DNA of 64,000 nt from Chlamydiales bacterium (GTDB taxonomy: Bacteria > Chlamydiota > Chlamydiia > Chlamydiales > JACKPQ01): contig JACKPP010000001.1 of NCBI GenBank assembly GCA_024233455.1, positions 872,723-936,722 on the forward strand, given 5' to 3'. The position numbers were made by a program, and so were the translations under genes. Shown in pieces: positions 34,598 to 43,833 of the stretch. The first letter of the stretch is position 1. Each line of letters starts with the position of its first letter. The notes under the pieces are model-generated. The model worked only from the letters and a program-made list of their open reading frames with translations, was not told where the DNA came from and searched no databases.

Positions 34598-35876
34598 GTG
34601 GGCTTTCCTTTTTTTCTTCAGTACCACGTTTCTAGTTGCCCAAGAAATTCCTCCAGAGCCATGGAAGAAGATTGAAGCGCAGCATTTGAACCCTGGGCTT
34701 CCCCTGGAAGATTATACGCCCGTAGTAGTTCCTAATGGCGCCAAACTCGACTTCAAAATTGTTGATGGAATTAAAGTTTTTCACCTCATTGCAGAACCTA
34801 TCGTTTGGGAGGTTGCGGGGGGATTGAAAATTAACACCTGGGGTTTTAACGGGTCAGTTCCAGGTCCTCTCATCGAAGCAGTGGAAGGGGATCGGGTTAG
34901 AATTTATGTCACCAACAAACTTCCGGCTTCTACAACGGTACATTGGCACGGTATGCTGATTCCCTGCGGAATGGATGGCGTTGCAGGACTCACTCAGCCA
35001 GCTATTGCACCTGGTCAAACCTATTTATACGAATTTACTTGCCCTACTGCAGGAACTTTTATGTACCATCCACATTACGACTCTTTAACGCAAGAAGACC
35101 TGGGTCTGGTGGGGATGTTTATTGTGCATAAGCGGGAACCTGACATTACAAAACGCCCCGATAGGGACTTTGTGATCATGCTGCATGAATGGTCGATAGA
35201 TGTTGGAACAGCCAGACCCAATGCCATGGGCCGGGGCGGATTTAACATTTTGACCATGAATGGCAAGGTGATGCCATCGACTGAGCCTTTAGTGGCAGAA
35301 CTTGGTGATACTGTTTGGATTCGCTATGGCAATTTAAGCGCTATGGATCACCATCCCATTCATTTGCACGGCTATTCTTTCAAAATTATTGGAACCGATG
35401 GAGGATGGGTGGAAGATACAAGCGTTTTGCTTCCTGAAACGACAGTTCTTGTTCCCGTTGGCACCACGCGTGTGACCGAATTTCTTGCCAATAACCCAGG
35501 TGATTGGATTTTTCACTGTCATATGACACACCATACCGTTAACCAAATGGGAGGTGATTTTCCTAATATGTTAGGAATGCCAGCTCAAGAATTCGATCAA
35601 AAGATGCAACAGCTTATTCCCGGATATAAAACGCTGGGAATAACTGGGCTCAAGGATATGACTCAGTCTGGCATGTTGATTCCACCCAACAGCATCCCCA
35701 TGCTCGGTTATGACGGTCCATATGGCAATACGGTGATCGGGGGCATGGCCAATATTCTGCGTGTTAGAGAGCGTACCGACCACTATCGAGACCCTGGCCC
35801 CTACGTCTTTCCCCGAGGCTCTATGGCAGCGCCTGCAACACCATCAGAAATGCACCGAGATGCCATCTTTCCTTGA
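34590..35876 (+). CDS. Multicopper oxidase, two-domain-like, copper defence (428 aa)
   Basis: Secreted by a signal peptide (about 1-18, ending LVAQ). All four copper motifs are present: HWHG (about 117), YHPHYD, HPIHLHG (about 253) and HCHMTHHTVNQM (about 308, with the type 1 Cys, His and axial Met). The cupredoxin core spans only about 260 residues, shorter than three-domain CueO/CopA enzymes. A Met-containing C-terminal tail of about 100 residues follows. Likely oxidises Cu(I) or phenolics in the periplasm. It is unusual cargo for a chlamydia. Confidence 0.88.
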   Translation: MNRWAFLFFFSTTFLVAQEIPPEPWKKIEAQHLNPGLPLEDYTPVVVPNGAKLDFKIVDGIKVFHLIAEPIVWEVAGGLKINTWGFNGSVPGPLIEAVEGDRVRIYVTNKLPASTTVHWHGMLIPCGMDGVAGLTQPAIAPGQTYLYEFTCPTAGTFMYHPHYDSLTQEDLGLVGMFIVHKREPDITKRPDRDFVIMLHEWSIDVGTARPNAMGRGGFNILTMNGKVMPSTEPLVAELGDTVWIRYGNLSAMDHHPIHLHGYSFKIIGTDGGWVEDTSVLLPETTVLVPVGTTRVTEFLANNPGDWIFHCHMTHHTVNQMGGDFPNMLGMPAQEFDQKMQQLIPGYKTLGITGLKDMTQSGMLIPPNSIPMLGYDGPYGNTVIGGMANILRVRERTDHYRDPGPYVFPRGSMAAPATPSEMHRDAIFP

Positions 35877-35923
35877 GATAGCGGCTTTTCATTACCGGAG
35901 CGTAGGCATCAGATTTTGGATAC

Positions 35924-35966
35924 AAAAAAGCCCGCTTGTTTAGGAGGGGGGAGAAAACAAGCGGGC
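35924..35966. terminator. Intrinsic terminator between multicopper oxidase and rpsJ
   Basis: 12-bp stem (gcccgcttgttt 35930-35941 with aaacaagcgggc 35955-35966) whose left flank is an A-run, giving a T-run on the minus strand. It mainly ends the rpsL-rpsG-fusA-rpsJ operon and may also end the oxidase transcript. Confidence 0.85.
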
Positions 35967-36006
35967 AGGGGAGGAACCTTGCCTGGTGGCAAGAGTTCTA
36001 ATGTAT

Positions 36007-36339
36007 TTATGCAGCTTTGATCTTGATATCCACTCCAGCGGGGATAGGAAGAACTTTAAGCTTGTCAATGGTGTCAGGTGTCGGGTTGAGGATGTCTAGT
36101 AGTCGGATGTGGGTGCGCATTTCGAACTGCTCACGCGATTTACGGTCGACGTGAGGTGAGCGAAGTACGGTATAAATTTCTCGTTTTGTCGGCAGTGGGA
36201 TAGGACCAACAACTCTAGCGCCTGTGCGCTTAGCAGTCTCGACGATATCCGCTGTCGATTTATCTATCGCTCTAGGATCATACCCTTTGAGGCGAATGCG
36301 AATCATTTTGCGCCCAGCGCTTTGTTGCTGTTTAGCCAT
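36007..36339 (-). CDS. rpsJ: 30S ribosomal protein S10 (110 aa)
   Basis: Complete S10 with RIRLKGYDPRAID, GPIPLPTKREIYTVLRSPH and EQFEMRTHIRLLDI. The N-terminus is a few residues longer than usual. Follows fusA by 5 bp, as in other chlamydiae where S10 sits after EF-G. Also a transcription antitermination factor (NusE). Confidence 0.97.
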   Translation of the reverse strand: MAKQQQSAGRKMIRIRLKGYDPRAIDKSTADIVETAKRTGARVVGPIPLPTKREIYTVLRSPHVDRKSREQFEMRTHIRLLDILNPTPDTIDKLKVLPIPAGVDIKIKAA

Positions 36340-36344
36340 TTGTG

Positions 36345-38441
36345 TTATTTCCTTTGCTGTACGATTTCATCTTGTAATTTTTTAGGCACGGGTTCAAAGT
36401 GCGATGGAGTCATGGTGTAGGTGGCTCTCCCCGAACTGATTGTGCGTAGCTGTGTTGAGTAGCCAAACATTTCGGCCAGAGGAACCTCGGCCTCAATTTT
36501 TGAACCTGATCGCATGTTCTCTTGGTGCATGATTTTTCCGCGACGACGGTTAAGGTCGCCCATGACATCACCCATATGCTCTTCAGGAGTTTCAACATCG
36601 ACTTTCATGATGGGTTCTAACAACTGGGGCTGGCACTTTTGAGCACATTCACGCAGCGCCATGGAACCACAGATCTTGAAGGCCATCTCGTTCGAATCGA
36701 CATCGTGGTACGATCCGTAAACGATATCGACATTTACATCGACCATGTTGTATCCAGCTAGTACGCCAGTTGATAATCCTTCCTGGATACCTTTGATAAC
36801 CGCCGGGATATACTCTTTTGGAATGACACCACCCACAATTTTACTGTTGATAGTGTTGCCCTTTCCTTTTTCATTGGGACAAATTTCCAGATTGACATGC
36901 GCGTATTGACCCCGTCCACCTGATTGCTTGATGTATTTGGTCTCGCATTTACCAGGTGTGGTGATAGTCTCTTTGTAGGAAACCTGTGGCTTACCGACGT
37001 TAGCATCGACTTTGAATTCGCGCATCATACGGTCTTTTAAAATCTCTAGGTGCAATTCACCCATACCCGAAATAATGGTCTGCCCCGTCTCTTCATCCGA
37101 GGAGACTCGGAAGGTAGGATCTTCTTCAGCTAGTGAAGATAGAGCAAGAGATAGTTTTTCCCTGTCACCTTTCGATTTAGGCTCAATTGCCATCGAAATA
37201 ACCGGCTCAGGAAATTGCATTTTTTCTAGAATAATCGAATCTTTTTCCGAGCAAAGCGTATCACCTGTGGTGGTGTATTTAAGACCGATACAAGCGGCAA
37301 TATCTCCGGTAAAAAAGGCGTCTTTGTCTTCGCGTTGGTTAGCGTGCATTTCAATAAGGCGTGAGATACGCTCTTTTTTCTCTTTGGTAGAATTGTAAAC
37401 GGCAGTTCCTTTTTCTAAGGTTCCGGCGTAGATACGGACGAATGTTAAACGCCCCACGTATGGATCGGTAATGATTTTGAATGCAAGTGCAGCTAGAGGA
37501 GCATCATCTCTCGGCTCGACGGTAACAGGTTCTTCCGAGCCATCCCTTGTACCCTTGACCGCGCCGCGGTCTAGCGGAGAGGGCATCCAACGGATGACGT
37601 TGTCTAGAAGAGGTTGTACACCTTTGTTTTTGAAAGCCGTTCCACAGAGAACGGGATTGATTAAGTTTGCAATAACACCTTTGCGGATGACTGCGTGAAT
37701 TTCAGCTTCGGTGAGAGTTTCAGGAGCCTCCAAAACTTTCATCATGAACTCTTCGTCGGTTTCATCGATGGTAGCAAGCTCTTCTAAAAGTTCGGCGCGC
37801 ATTTCATTGCACTTTTCCTGGAGATCCGCCGGAATATCAGTGACTTCGTATTCAGCACCTAGGGTTTCGTCATTGAAGATGTAGGCTTTCATGCTGACCA
37901 GGTCCACCATCCCTTTGAATTCACCTTCAGCGCCGATCGGGCATTGAGCCGCAATCGCATTAGCGCCGAGTTTGTCTTTCATGGTTTGGATGCAATTAAA
38001 GAAATCAGCACCAGTACGGTCCATTTTGTTGACAAATGCAATTCTAGGTACACCGTAGCGCTCGGCTTGGCGCCAAACGGTTTCAGATTGTGGCTGAACC
38101 CCAGCGACCGCGCAAAAGACAGCAACGGCGCTGTCGAGTACACGCAGTGAGCGCTCTACTTCGACCGTGAAGTCGACGTGTCCGGGTGTGTCGATGATGT
38201 TGATTTTGCACCCGCCCCAATAGACGACGGTTGCAGCTGAAGTAATGGTGATACCGCGCTCTTGCTCTTGCTCCATGTAGTCCATGGTAGCAGCTCCTTC
38301 GTGGACTTCGCCAATACGGTGAGATTTACCAGAGTAGTAGAGGATGCGTTCTGTACAGGTCGTTTTACCAGCATCAATGTGTGCCATGATGCCAATGTTG
38401 CGTACGTTTTCGAGTTTGTCTTTGGGATCTCTTTCAGCCAT
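36345..38441 (-). CDS. fusA: Translation elongation factor G (698 aa)
   Basis: GTPase for ribosomal translocation. AHIDAGKTT, DTPGHVDF and NKMDRTG nucleotide motifs lie in the first 150 residues, and the usual domains II-V follow to LEPIMKVDVETPEEHMGDV. The length is normal. It is the third gene of the rpsL operon. Confidence 0.98.
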   Translation of the reverse strand: MAERDPKDKLENVRNIGIMAHIDAGKTTCTERILYYSGKSHRIGEVHEGAATMDYMEQEQERGITITSAATVVYWGGCKINIIDTPGHVDFTVEVERSLRVLDSAVAVFCAVAGVQPQSETVWRQAERYGVPRIAFVNKMDRTGADFFNCIQTMKDKLGANAIAAQCPIGAEGEFKGMVDLVSMKAYIFNDETLGAEYEVTDIPADLQEKCNEMRAELLEELATIDETDEEFMMKVLEAPETLTEAEIHAVIRKGVIANLINPVLCGTAFKNKGVQPLLDNVIRWMPSPLDRGAVKGTRDGSEEPVTVEPRDDAPLAALAFKIITDPYVGRLTFVRIYAGTLEKGTAVYNSTKEKKERISRLIEMHANQREDKDAFFTGDIAACIGLKYTTTGDTLCSEKDSIILEKMQFPEPVISMAIEPKSKGDREKLSLALSSLAEEDPTFRVSSDEETGQTIISGMGELHLEILKDRMMREFKVDANVGKPQVSYKETITTPGKCETKYIKQSGGRGQYAHVNLEICPNEKGKGNTINSKIVGGVIPKEYIPAVIKGIQEGLSTGVLAGYNMVDVNVDIVYGSYHDVDSNEMAFKICGSMALRECAQKCQPQLLEPIMKVDVETPEEHMGDVMGDLNRRRGKIMHQENMRSGSKIEAEVPLAEMFGYSTQLRTISSGRATYTMTPSHFEPVPKKLQDEIVQQRK

Positions 38442-38456
38442 TTTGTCTTATTTTCC

Positions 38457-38927
38457 TTATTTCAAGCTTGCAAAGGCCTTGTTAGCTTCGGCCATGCGGT
38501 GAGTGTCATCTTTTTTCTTAATTGTCGAACCTTGGTTCTGGAAGCAGTCAGCAAGTTCCATCGAAAGACCATCTTGCATTGACCTGCCAGATTTTGATCT
38601 TGCGCTGGTGATAATCCATTTCATGCCCATAGAAATGCGGCGCTCAGGTGAAATCTCGCACGGCACTTGGTAGGTTGCTCCACCGATACGCTTAGATTTG
38701 ACTTCGAGTAGCGGCATTGCATTTTCCAGAGCTTGTTCAAAGGCTACCAGTGTGTTTTCTTGGTTCACTTTTTTGGCAAATTTTTCTAAAGCTCCATAGA
38801 CAATTGTGCGGGCAGTAGATTTCTTGCCATCTAGCATGACGCGGTTGATCAGCTTGGTGATTAGCTCGCTGCTATAACGAGAGTCTTTTTCAATAGGGCG
38901 CTTCTCAGCGCGACGACGACGTGACAT
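38457..38927 (-). CDS. rpsG: 30S ribosomal protein S7 (156 aa)
   Basis: Full-length S7 with SRRRRAEKRPIEKDSRY and GGATYQVPCEISPERR. It organises the 30S head and is the likely operon autoregulator in many bacteria. It lies 15 bp before fusA and 10 bp after rpsL. Confidence 0.97.
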   Translation of the reverse strand: MSRRRRAEKRPIEKDSRYSSELITKLINRVMLDGKKSTARTIVYGALEKFAKKVNQENTLVAFEQALENAMPLLEVKSKRIGGATYQVPCEISPERRISMGMKWIITSARSKSGRSMQDGLSMELADCFQNQGSTIKKKDDTHRMAEANKAFASLK

Positions 38928-38937
38928 AGTTCCTCAC

Positions 38938-39309
38938 TTACTTAGGTTTTTTGGCGCCATATTTGGATCGCGATTGTGTTCGGTCTTTTACTGCTGCTGT
39001 ATCAAGTGCTCCACGGACGATGTGATAGCGGACGCCGGGAAGGTCTTTTACTCTTCCACCGCGGACCAGTACGATGCTGTGTTCTTGCAAGTTGTGGCCT
39101 TCACCACCGATGTAGGCGATGACTTCTTGGCCATTAGATAGGCGGACCCATGCAACTTTTCGGAGAGCTGAGTTCGGCTTTTTAGGCGTTTTAGTTTTCA
39201 CTTGCAGGCAAACACCGCGTCTTTGCGGGCATTTGACAAGCGCTGGAGACTTACTGCGGCGCTTTTTTGGAGCGCGTGGTTTGCGCACTAGCTGATTTTT
39301 CGTTGGCAT
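38938..39309 (-). CDS. rpsL: 30S ribosomal protein S12 (123 aa)
   Basis: Full-length S12. The streptomycin-relevant loops TPKKPNSALRKVAWVRLS and GVRYHIVRGALD are wild-type-like (Lys in TPKKPNS). First gene of the operon, preceded by an AGAAGGA ribosome site. Confidence 0.97.
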   Translation of the reverse strand: MPTKNQLVRKPRAPKKRRSKSPALVKCPQRRGVCLQVKTKTPKKPNSALRKVAWVRLSNGQEVIAYIGGEGHNLQEHSIVLVRGGRVKDLPGVRYHIVRGALDTAAVKDRTQSRSKYGAKKPK

Positions 39310-39340
39310 AGAATCCTTCTAAATTTTTCACTGATACTTT

Positions 39341-39366
39341 GAGGTTATACCTGTTTGCGTAACCTC
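39341..39366. repeat. Inverted repeat in the rpsL leader
   Basis: gaggtta (39341-39347) pairs with taacctc (39360-39366) around a 12-nt loop, about 32 bp upstream of the rpsL ATG. It may be a leader control element for S7/S12 feedback. The stem is short. Confidence 0.3.
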
Positions 39367-39425
39367 AGTTTCTAAAGTCAATTCAGGAAACAGTGTAACC
39401 AAAGCAGTAATTTCTTGCCAAGTCT

Positions 39426-40121
39426 TTATCGTGATAAAAAATTATTTGCTTCTCGAATGGCTTTTCGATCGTACATAATGAGGCTATGGCCCCTTGGTAG
39501 GACCAGAAATGTATGAGGGCCTTTCAGCTTGGCTTCTTCTAGAGAAACGCGACTGTCAAATTCACCAGCAATCACCATAACATCCATGGAAGGGGGGAAT
39601 TCGCCTAATGTATCAAAGCCTTCAGATTCAAGAAGTTGAGCTCCAGCTGCAGGGCCAACAACCCAACGCACAGCATCGTAATCTTTTAAGCTGCGACCAA
39701 AGGCCGACCCCTGATTTGGAGGGGCTAGCAGCACAGCTTTTCCCATTTTAGCCTCTTCTGGACATTCATTATCATTCACTGCGCTGCGAAGAACTAGGGC
39801 TCCCATGGAGTGGGTAATAAAGTGAATGGGACGACCCGGATAGTCGATCGCCAGGGCTTTTAGTTCTTGGATGAGGTCTTTTCCGTGCGCTTCAATCGGC
39901 TTTTCTCGCGTTGGATAGTCGTGGTTATAGACTCTAAACCCCTCGTTTTCCATAAAGTGAGTGATGCGCATCATGCACCATTTTGACCGCATGAATCCGT
40001 GCAAACACACAATCGTCTCATCTTTAGGGGGTTTAGGTATTAATTGATAGGTTGCTTCTAGTTTTGAAGAAAATAATATAAGTAATGCGGCGATTTTAAT
40101 TGAATTCTTTATTAAATTCAT
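39426..40121 (-). CDS. Secreted alpha/beta-hydrolase, lipase-like (231 aa)
   Basis: Signal peptide (about 1-22 from the Met at 40121). Alpha/beta fold with the oxyanion segment IVCLHGFMRSKW, nucleophile ITHSMGALV, acid near AGEFDSRV and His in LPRGHSLIM. It resembles short lipases/esterases. An in-frame TTG at 40145 is a weaker start. Divergent from the Tsp gene with 35 bp between starts. The substrate is unknown. Confidence 0.82.
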   Translation of the reverse strand: MNLIKNSIKIAALLILFSSKLEATYQLIPKPPKDETIVCLHGFMRSKWCMMRITHFMENEGFRVYNHDYPTREKPIEAHGKDLIQELKALAIDYPGRPIHFITHSMGALVLRSAVNDNECPEEAKMGKAVLLAPPNQGSAFGRSLKDYDAVRWVVGPAAGAQLLESEGFDTLGEFPPSMDVMVIAGEFDSRVSLEEAKLKGPHTFLVLPRGHSLIMYDRKAIREANNFLSR

Positions 40122-40156
40122 CCATTTATTGGTTATATAAAACAAAGTTAAAACCT

Positions 40157-42085
40157 ATGCTGTACCGTATTTTCCTTATTGGAGCCATTTTATGCTTTAG
40201 CGGACTTTCTGCCAAGCAGCTTACCTATGCTGATATTAAAAAAACGATGCACGAGATGTTCTACTACCATGTAGAGTACAAGGAACTGGAACCTCAACTG
40301 GTCAAACGTTCTTTTAAAATTTACATGGAGCAATTCGATCCAGATAAAATGTATCTGCTTAAAAGTGATGTGACTCCCTACCTAGAGCTTAGCAAGTCGC
40401 GTATTAAGCGGGTGATTGAGCTCTACAATCGCAATGATTTTAAAGATTACCTAGAGGTTAACAGCACGATCTCCGATAGCATCAAGCGCTCCAGAGATTT
40501 ACGCCTTGGCATTGAGCAAGACCTGATAGCGGGTAAAGAACTGAAGATGAGTCAGGCCAATCAGTATACGGACTATGCCAAGACCCCGCAAGAGCTCAAA
40601 GAAAGACTTGCAGGCAGGTTGTATAGAATGCTGAAGCTGGATCAAAGAGAGCTTTCCCCCGAAACTTTAAAGAAAGCTTTGGCTCTTTGGGAGAAAAAGT
40701 TGCAAAGGCGCGAGCAGCAATATGCTCTTTTTACCAAGGAAGGGAAAAAGTTGCCCAAACGCGAGGTTGAGCATTTGGTGACGCTGCATACATTAAAAGC
40801 TTATGCACGCAGTTTAGATGCCCATACTGGTTACTACAGTCCTGATGAAGCATACGAGATCCGGGCGAGTTTAAAAAAGCAGCTTGAGGGGATTGGCGTG
40901 GTACTGCGCGAAGGTCTTGACGGAGTGTATGTGGCTGATTTGATTGAAAATGGCCCCGCTTTTCAAAGTGGAGGGGTTGTAGTTGGTGATATCATCATCC
41001 AAATCAACGGCAAAACGACTGCAGACATGAGTTTTGATGAGGTATTAGCTGAACTTAAAGGGACTGAAGGAAGTAGAGTCGAACTTGTCTTGGAAAGGGA
41101 AAAGACGCATTATACTGTGAATTTGAAGCGTGAAAAAATCGCGATGACCGACGAGATTGTGAGTTATGAGGCAGAACCCTATGCCCATGGTATTATCGGC
41201 AAGATTTCTCTTCCAGGATTCTATGATAACGGTGGCGAAATCAATGCAGAGCGGCATTTACGCGAGGCATTGCGCGATTTAAAAAACCAAGGTGAGCTCC
41301 TCGGTGTGGTGATCGATATGCGCGATAATGCCGGTGGTTTTTTAACTCAGGCAGTTAAGATCGCTGGCATGTTTATCACTCGCGGGGTAATTGTGATTTC
41401 CAAGTACGCTGAAGGGGAGGTGCAGTATATGCGCAACCTCGATGGTAAGGTGTATTTTGATGGTCCCGTGGTCCTTTTGACGTCCAAAGCTTCAGCATCT
41501 GCTGCAGAAATTGTGGCCGGAGCGCTCCAAGATTATGGTGTGGCTTTGGTGGTAGGCGATGAGCGTACCTACGGTAAGGGTTCTATGCAGTACCAGACGA
41601 TTACCGACAACAAGGCCGACTCTTTTTATAAGGTGACGGTGGGTCGCTATTACACCGTTTCGGGTAAGTCAACGCAAATCGATGGCGTTCCAGCCGATAT
41701 CCACGTGCCTTCCCGTTATTCACCCTACAATATAGGCGAGCGCTACTTAGAGTACCCCTTAAGTGGTGACCGTCTGCCTGCAGCATATATCGATCCTTTG
41801 ACCGGTCTGGATTCAAAAACTCAAGAACTTTTGCAGAAAAAGTATGTGCCGTACGTGCAAAAACGCAACCCCAAATGGCGTAAAATGGTCTCTGATCTGC
41901 GTCGCAATAGCAAAAACCGCATCAAAAATGACCCCAACTTCCAGTGCTTTTTAAATGTGATCAACGGCAAGAGCCCAGCTTGCACTCTTAAGAATAATTT
42001 TGGAGTCTCCGACCTGCAAATGAGAGAGGCTGTCAATATTATGCGCGATATGGTTGAGATCTCTGTTGCACAAAAAAGTCCGTAA
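40157..42085 (+). CDS. Tail-specific protease Tsp/Prc (642 aa)
   Basis: Periplasmic S41 C-terminal-processing protease. Signal peptide (about 1-18, ending GLSA). PDZ domain (about 235-315, GIGVVLREGLDGVYVADLI). The core has VIDMRDNAGGFLTQAVKIAG, the serine loop SKASASAAEIVAG and the catalytic lysine segment TYGKGSMQ. A long C-terminal helical region follows. It corresponds to C. trachomatis CT441 (Tsp), not to the related effector CPAF, because of the Prc-like flanking domains. Start at 40157 by signal peptide. Confidence 0.93.
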   Translation: MLYRIFLIGAILCFSGLSAKQLTYADIKKTMHEMFYYHVEYKELEPQLVKRSFKIYMEQFDPDKMYLLKSDVTPYLELSKSRIKRVIELYNRNDFKDYLEVNSTISDSIKRSRDLRLGIEQDLIAGKELKMSQANQYTDYAKTPQELKERLAGRLYRMLKLDQRELSPETLKKALALWEKKLQRREQQYALFTKEGKKLPKREVEHLVTLHTLKAYARSLDAHTGYYSPDEAYEIRASLKKQLEGIGVVLREGLDGVYVADLIENGPAFQSGGVVVGDIIIQINGKTTADMSFDEVLAELKGTEGSRVELVLEREKTHYTVNLKREKIAMTDEIVSYEAEPYAHGIIGKISLPGFYDNGGEINAERHLREALRDLKNQGELLGVVIDMRDNAGGFLTQAVKIAGMFITRGVIVISKYAEGEVQYMRNLDGKVYFDGPVVLLTSKASASAAEIVAGALQDYGVALVVGDERTYGKGSMQYQTITDNKADSFYKVTVGRYYTVSGKSTQIDGVPADIHVPSRYSPYNIGERYLEYPLSGDRLPAAYIDPLTGLDSKTQELLQKKYVPYVQKRNPKWRKMVSDLRRNSKNRIKNDPNFQCFLNVINGKSPACTLKNNFGVSDLQMREAVNIMRDMVEISVAQKSP

Positions 42086-42107
42086 AGCTTATTCTACTGA
42101 TCTATCC

Positions 42108-42180
<73 letters not shown>

Positions 42181-42241
42181 TACGTTTCTTATCCCATTTA
42201 TTTATAGACTCTTGAGCATAAAATAAACCTCAGGAGTCATT

Positions 42242-42583
42242 ATGCCGAAAACGTCCATAAATTTAGCTTTCCCGCATTTTTTACGCAAATCATCTGAATC
42301 AATCAGAATCAATGAACCTTCTCAAATTACAGGTCTAAAACAGTCCATTTCTCCATCAATTTTTATCTTAAATGCGGAAAAATTGCGTAAAATCCAGGAT
42401 TTTTCATTGTTTCTCACACAAATGCTCTATGAGAAACAGAAAAAGAACGACGGATTGCACGTCCTATTCCCTTTTATTCCAACTTATTTAGTCGACCCTG
42501 AAAAAAACGCAAAAACAAGCTTAAAAATAGCTTGGAGGGCTTTTCATATAGAAAAAACCATGTTAATATCTGCAAAGAAATAA
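42242..42583 (+). CDS. Unknown protein after tRNA-Phe (113 aa)
   Basis: No family recognised. Basic, no signal or membrane segment. An AGGAG ribosome site 8 nt upstream supports the ATG. It lies between tRNA-Phe and a truncated transposase, so it may be accessory or a fragment. Confidence 0.5.
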   Translation: MPKTSINLAFPHFLRKSSESIRINEPSQITGLKQSISPSIFILNAEKLRKIQDFSLFLTQMLYEKQKKNDGLHVLFPFIPTYLVDPEKNAKTSLKIAWRAFHIEKTMLISAKK

Positions 42584-42616
42584 GGCAAAAACCCTCAAAA
42601 CCTTGCAAAATAGACC

Positions 42617-43075
42617 ATGAAACCAACAAAAATTGATCATCGTCAAGGGCGTTTATTCGAAACGCGCCTAAGTAAGCTGCTTAGTCCCAAAAAACCGTTG
42701 TATTGCATGGCGGAGTTAATCGACTGGGAAGGAATCGAATCAGATTTACCCAAAGAATTATTCGATACAAATGGGCGGCCAGGAAAGCCGGTGAGGCTGA
42801 TGATTGGATTGCTGATGTTACAGCAGTTATCAGGAAGCTCTGATGAAGGGACGATAGAGATGTGGGTAGAAAATCCCTACTGGCAATACTTTTGTGGTTA
42901 CGACTACCTCCAATGGGATGAACCTGCAGATCCAACCACGTTGATCAAGTGGAGGCAGCGGCTTGGGAAAGAAAACCTCGAATTAGTCTTGTCGTACACA
43001 ATCAAGGCGGCAAGAGAAGTTGGATTGATCAAAAAAAGCAGCTTAAGCCAGAAAAGAATGGATGAACAAAAATAA
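42617..43075 (+). pseudogene. Truncated transposase, IS5/IS1182-type N-terminus (152 aa)
   Basis: The N-terminal DUF772-type domain of a DDE transposase is clear: GRPGKPVRLMIGLLMLQQL, WVENPYWQYFCG and DPTTLIKWRQRLG. The family is normally 400-500 aa, but the frame stops after about 150 residues and no DDE core follows. It is an inactive remnant. No terminal repeats were found around it. Confidence 0.85.
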
Positions 43076-43144
43076 TGGCCAGTTAAGACAAAACTGGAAA
43101 AATATCTTAGACAATAAACCTATAAAGAAAATTCCACCAATCGA

Positions 43145-43432
43145 ATGATTATGAAAAAAGAATATATCGCAAAAAGCATACGTATAGCTGATTGTAAAGC
43201 TGGTCTCGATTATACAGTTTGGGTTAAGTTTGAAGATGGATTAGAAGGTATAGTGGATTTAAATGATTTAGCACAGACTCCAGCCTTTAGCAAGGTTTGG
43301 GATACTATAGATCCATTTAAAAATGTACGTATTGATCATGAAACGCATACTTTAACTTGGGGTGTTGGCGAAAATTTAGTAGACATAAATCCAAGATTAT
43401 TAAGAGAAGAAATTGAGCAAAAATTAAATTAA
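43145..43432 (+). CDS. DUF2442-family protein (95 aa)
   Basis: Small protein with the DUF2442 pattern: SIRIADCKAGLDYTVWVKFEDG, GIVDLNDLAQTPAF and a C-terminal WGVGENLVDINPRLL. The function of the family is not known. It is usually found beside a DUF4160 gene, as here. Two Met (43145, 43151) could start. Confidence 0.8.
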   Translation: MIMKKEYIAKSIRIADCKAGLDYTVWVKFEDGLEGIVDLNDLAQTPAFSKVWDTIDPFKNVRIDHETHTLTWGVGENLVDINPRLLREEIEQKLN

Positions 43433-43443
43433 CGGAGGCACTC

Positions 43444-43833
43444 ATGCCAGTTATTGATAAAATTCAAGGTATTTCAATTATCATACATACTGGTCGAGAG
43501 CATCCACCCCCCCCATTCATATCAGCTATGGAGAGTATGAGGCAACAGTTGATATAAAAACTGGAAAAGTAACTGGTGATTTTCCTAAAAGAGGCATAAA
43601 ATTCGTTTTGGAATGGTTAGAAAAAAATCGTAGTGCTGCTTTAAGAGAATGGGAAAAAATGGAAAAAACTTCCTCCCCTAATCAAAGCTCAAGAATGGCA
43701 GAAAATTGTCGATGAGAAAGAGTATACAAGACTGAAGGTTAGCCCAGAGCGTAATGAGATAGTACGTAAATGGTTTTTAGAGGCCGCAAAAACTAAAGCT
43801 GATGCACAACCCAAAACTAAAGTAGGTGGCTGA
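43444..43833 (+). pseudogene. DUF4160-family gene broken by two homopolymer frameshifts
   Basis: The ATG opens with MPVIDKIQGISIIIHTGREH. The frame is then lost in a run of eight C (43509-43516). The family continues in another frame as HISYGEYEATVDIKTGKVTG and EWLEKNRSAALREWEKME. A second shift at an A6 run leads to LPPLIKAQEWQKIVDEKEY, ending GTGGCTGA at 43833. Both breaks sit in homopolymers. They could be decay, phase variation or sequencing error. Confidence 0.75.
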
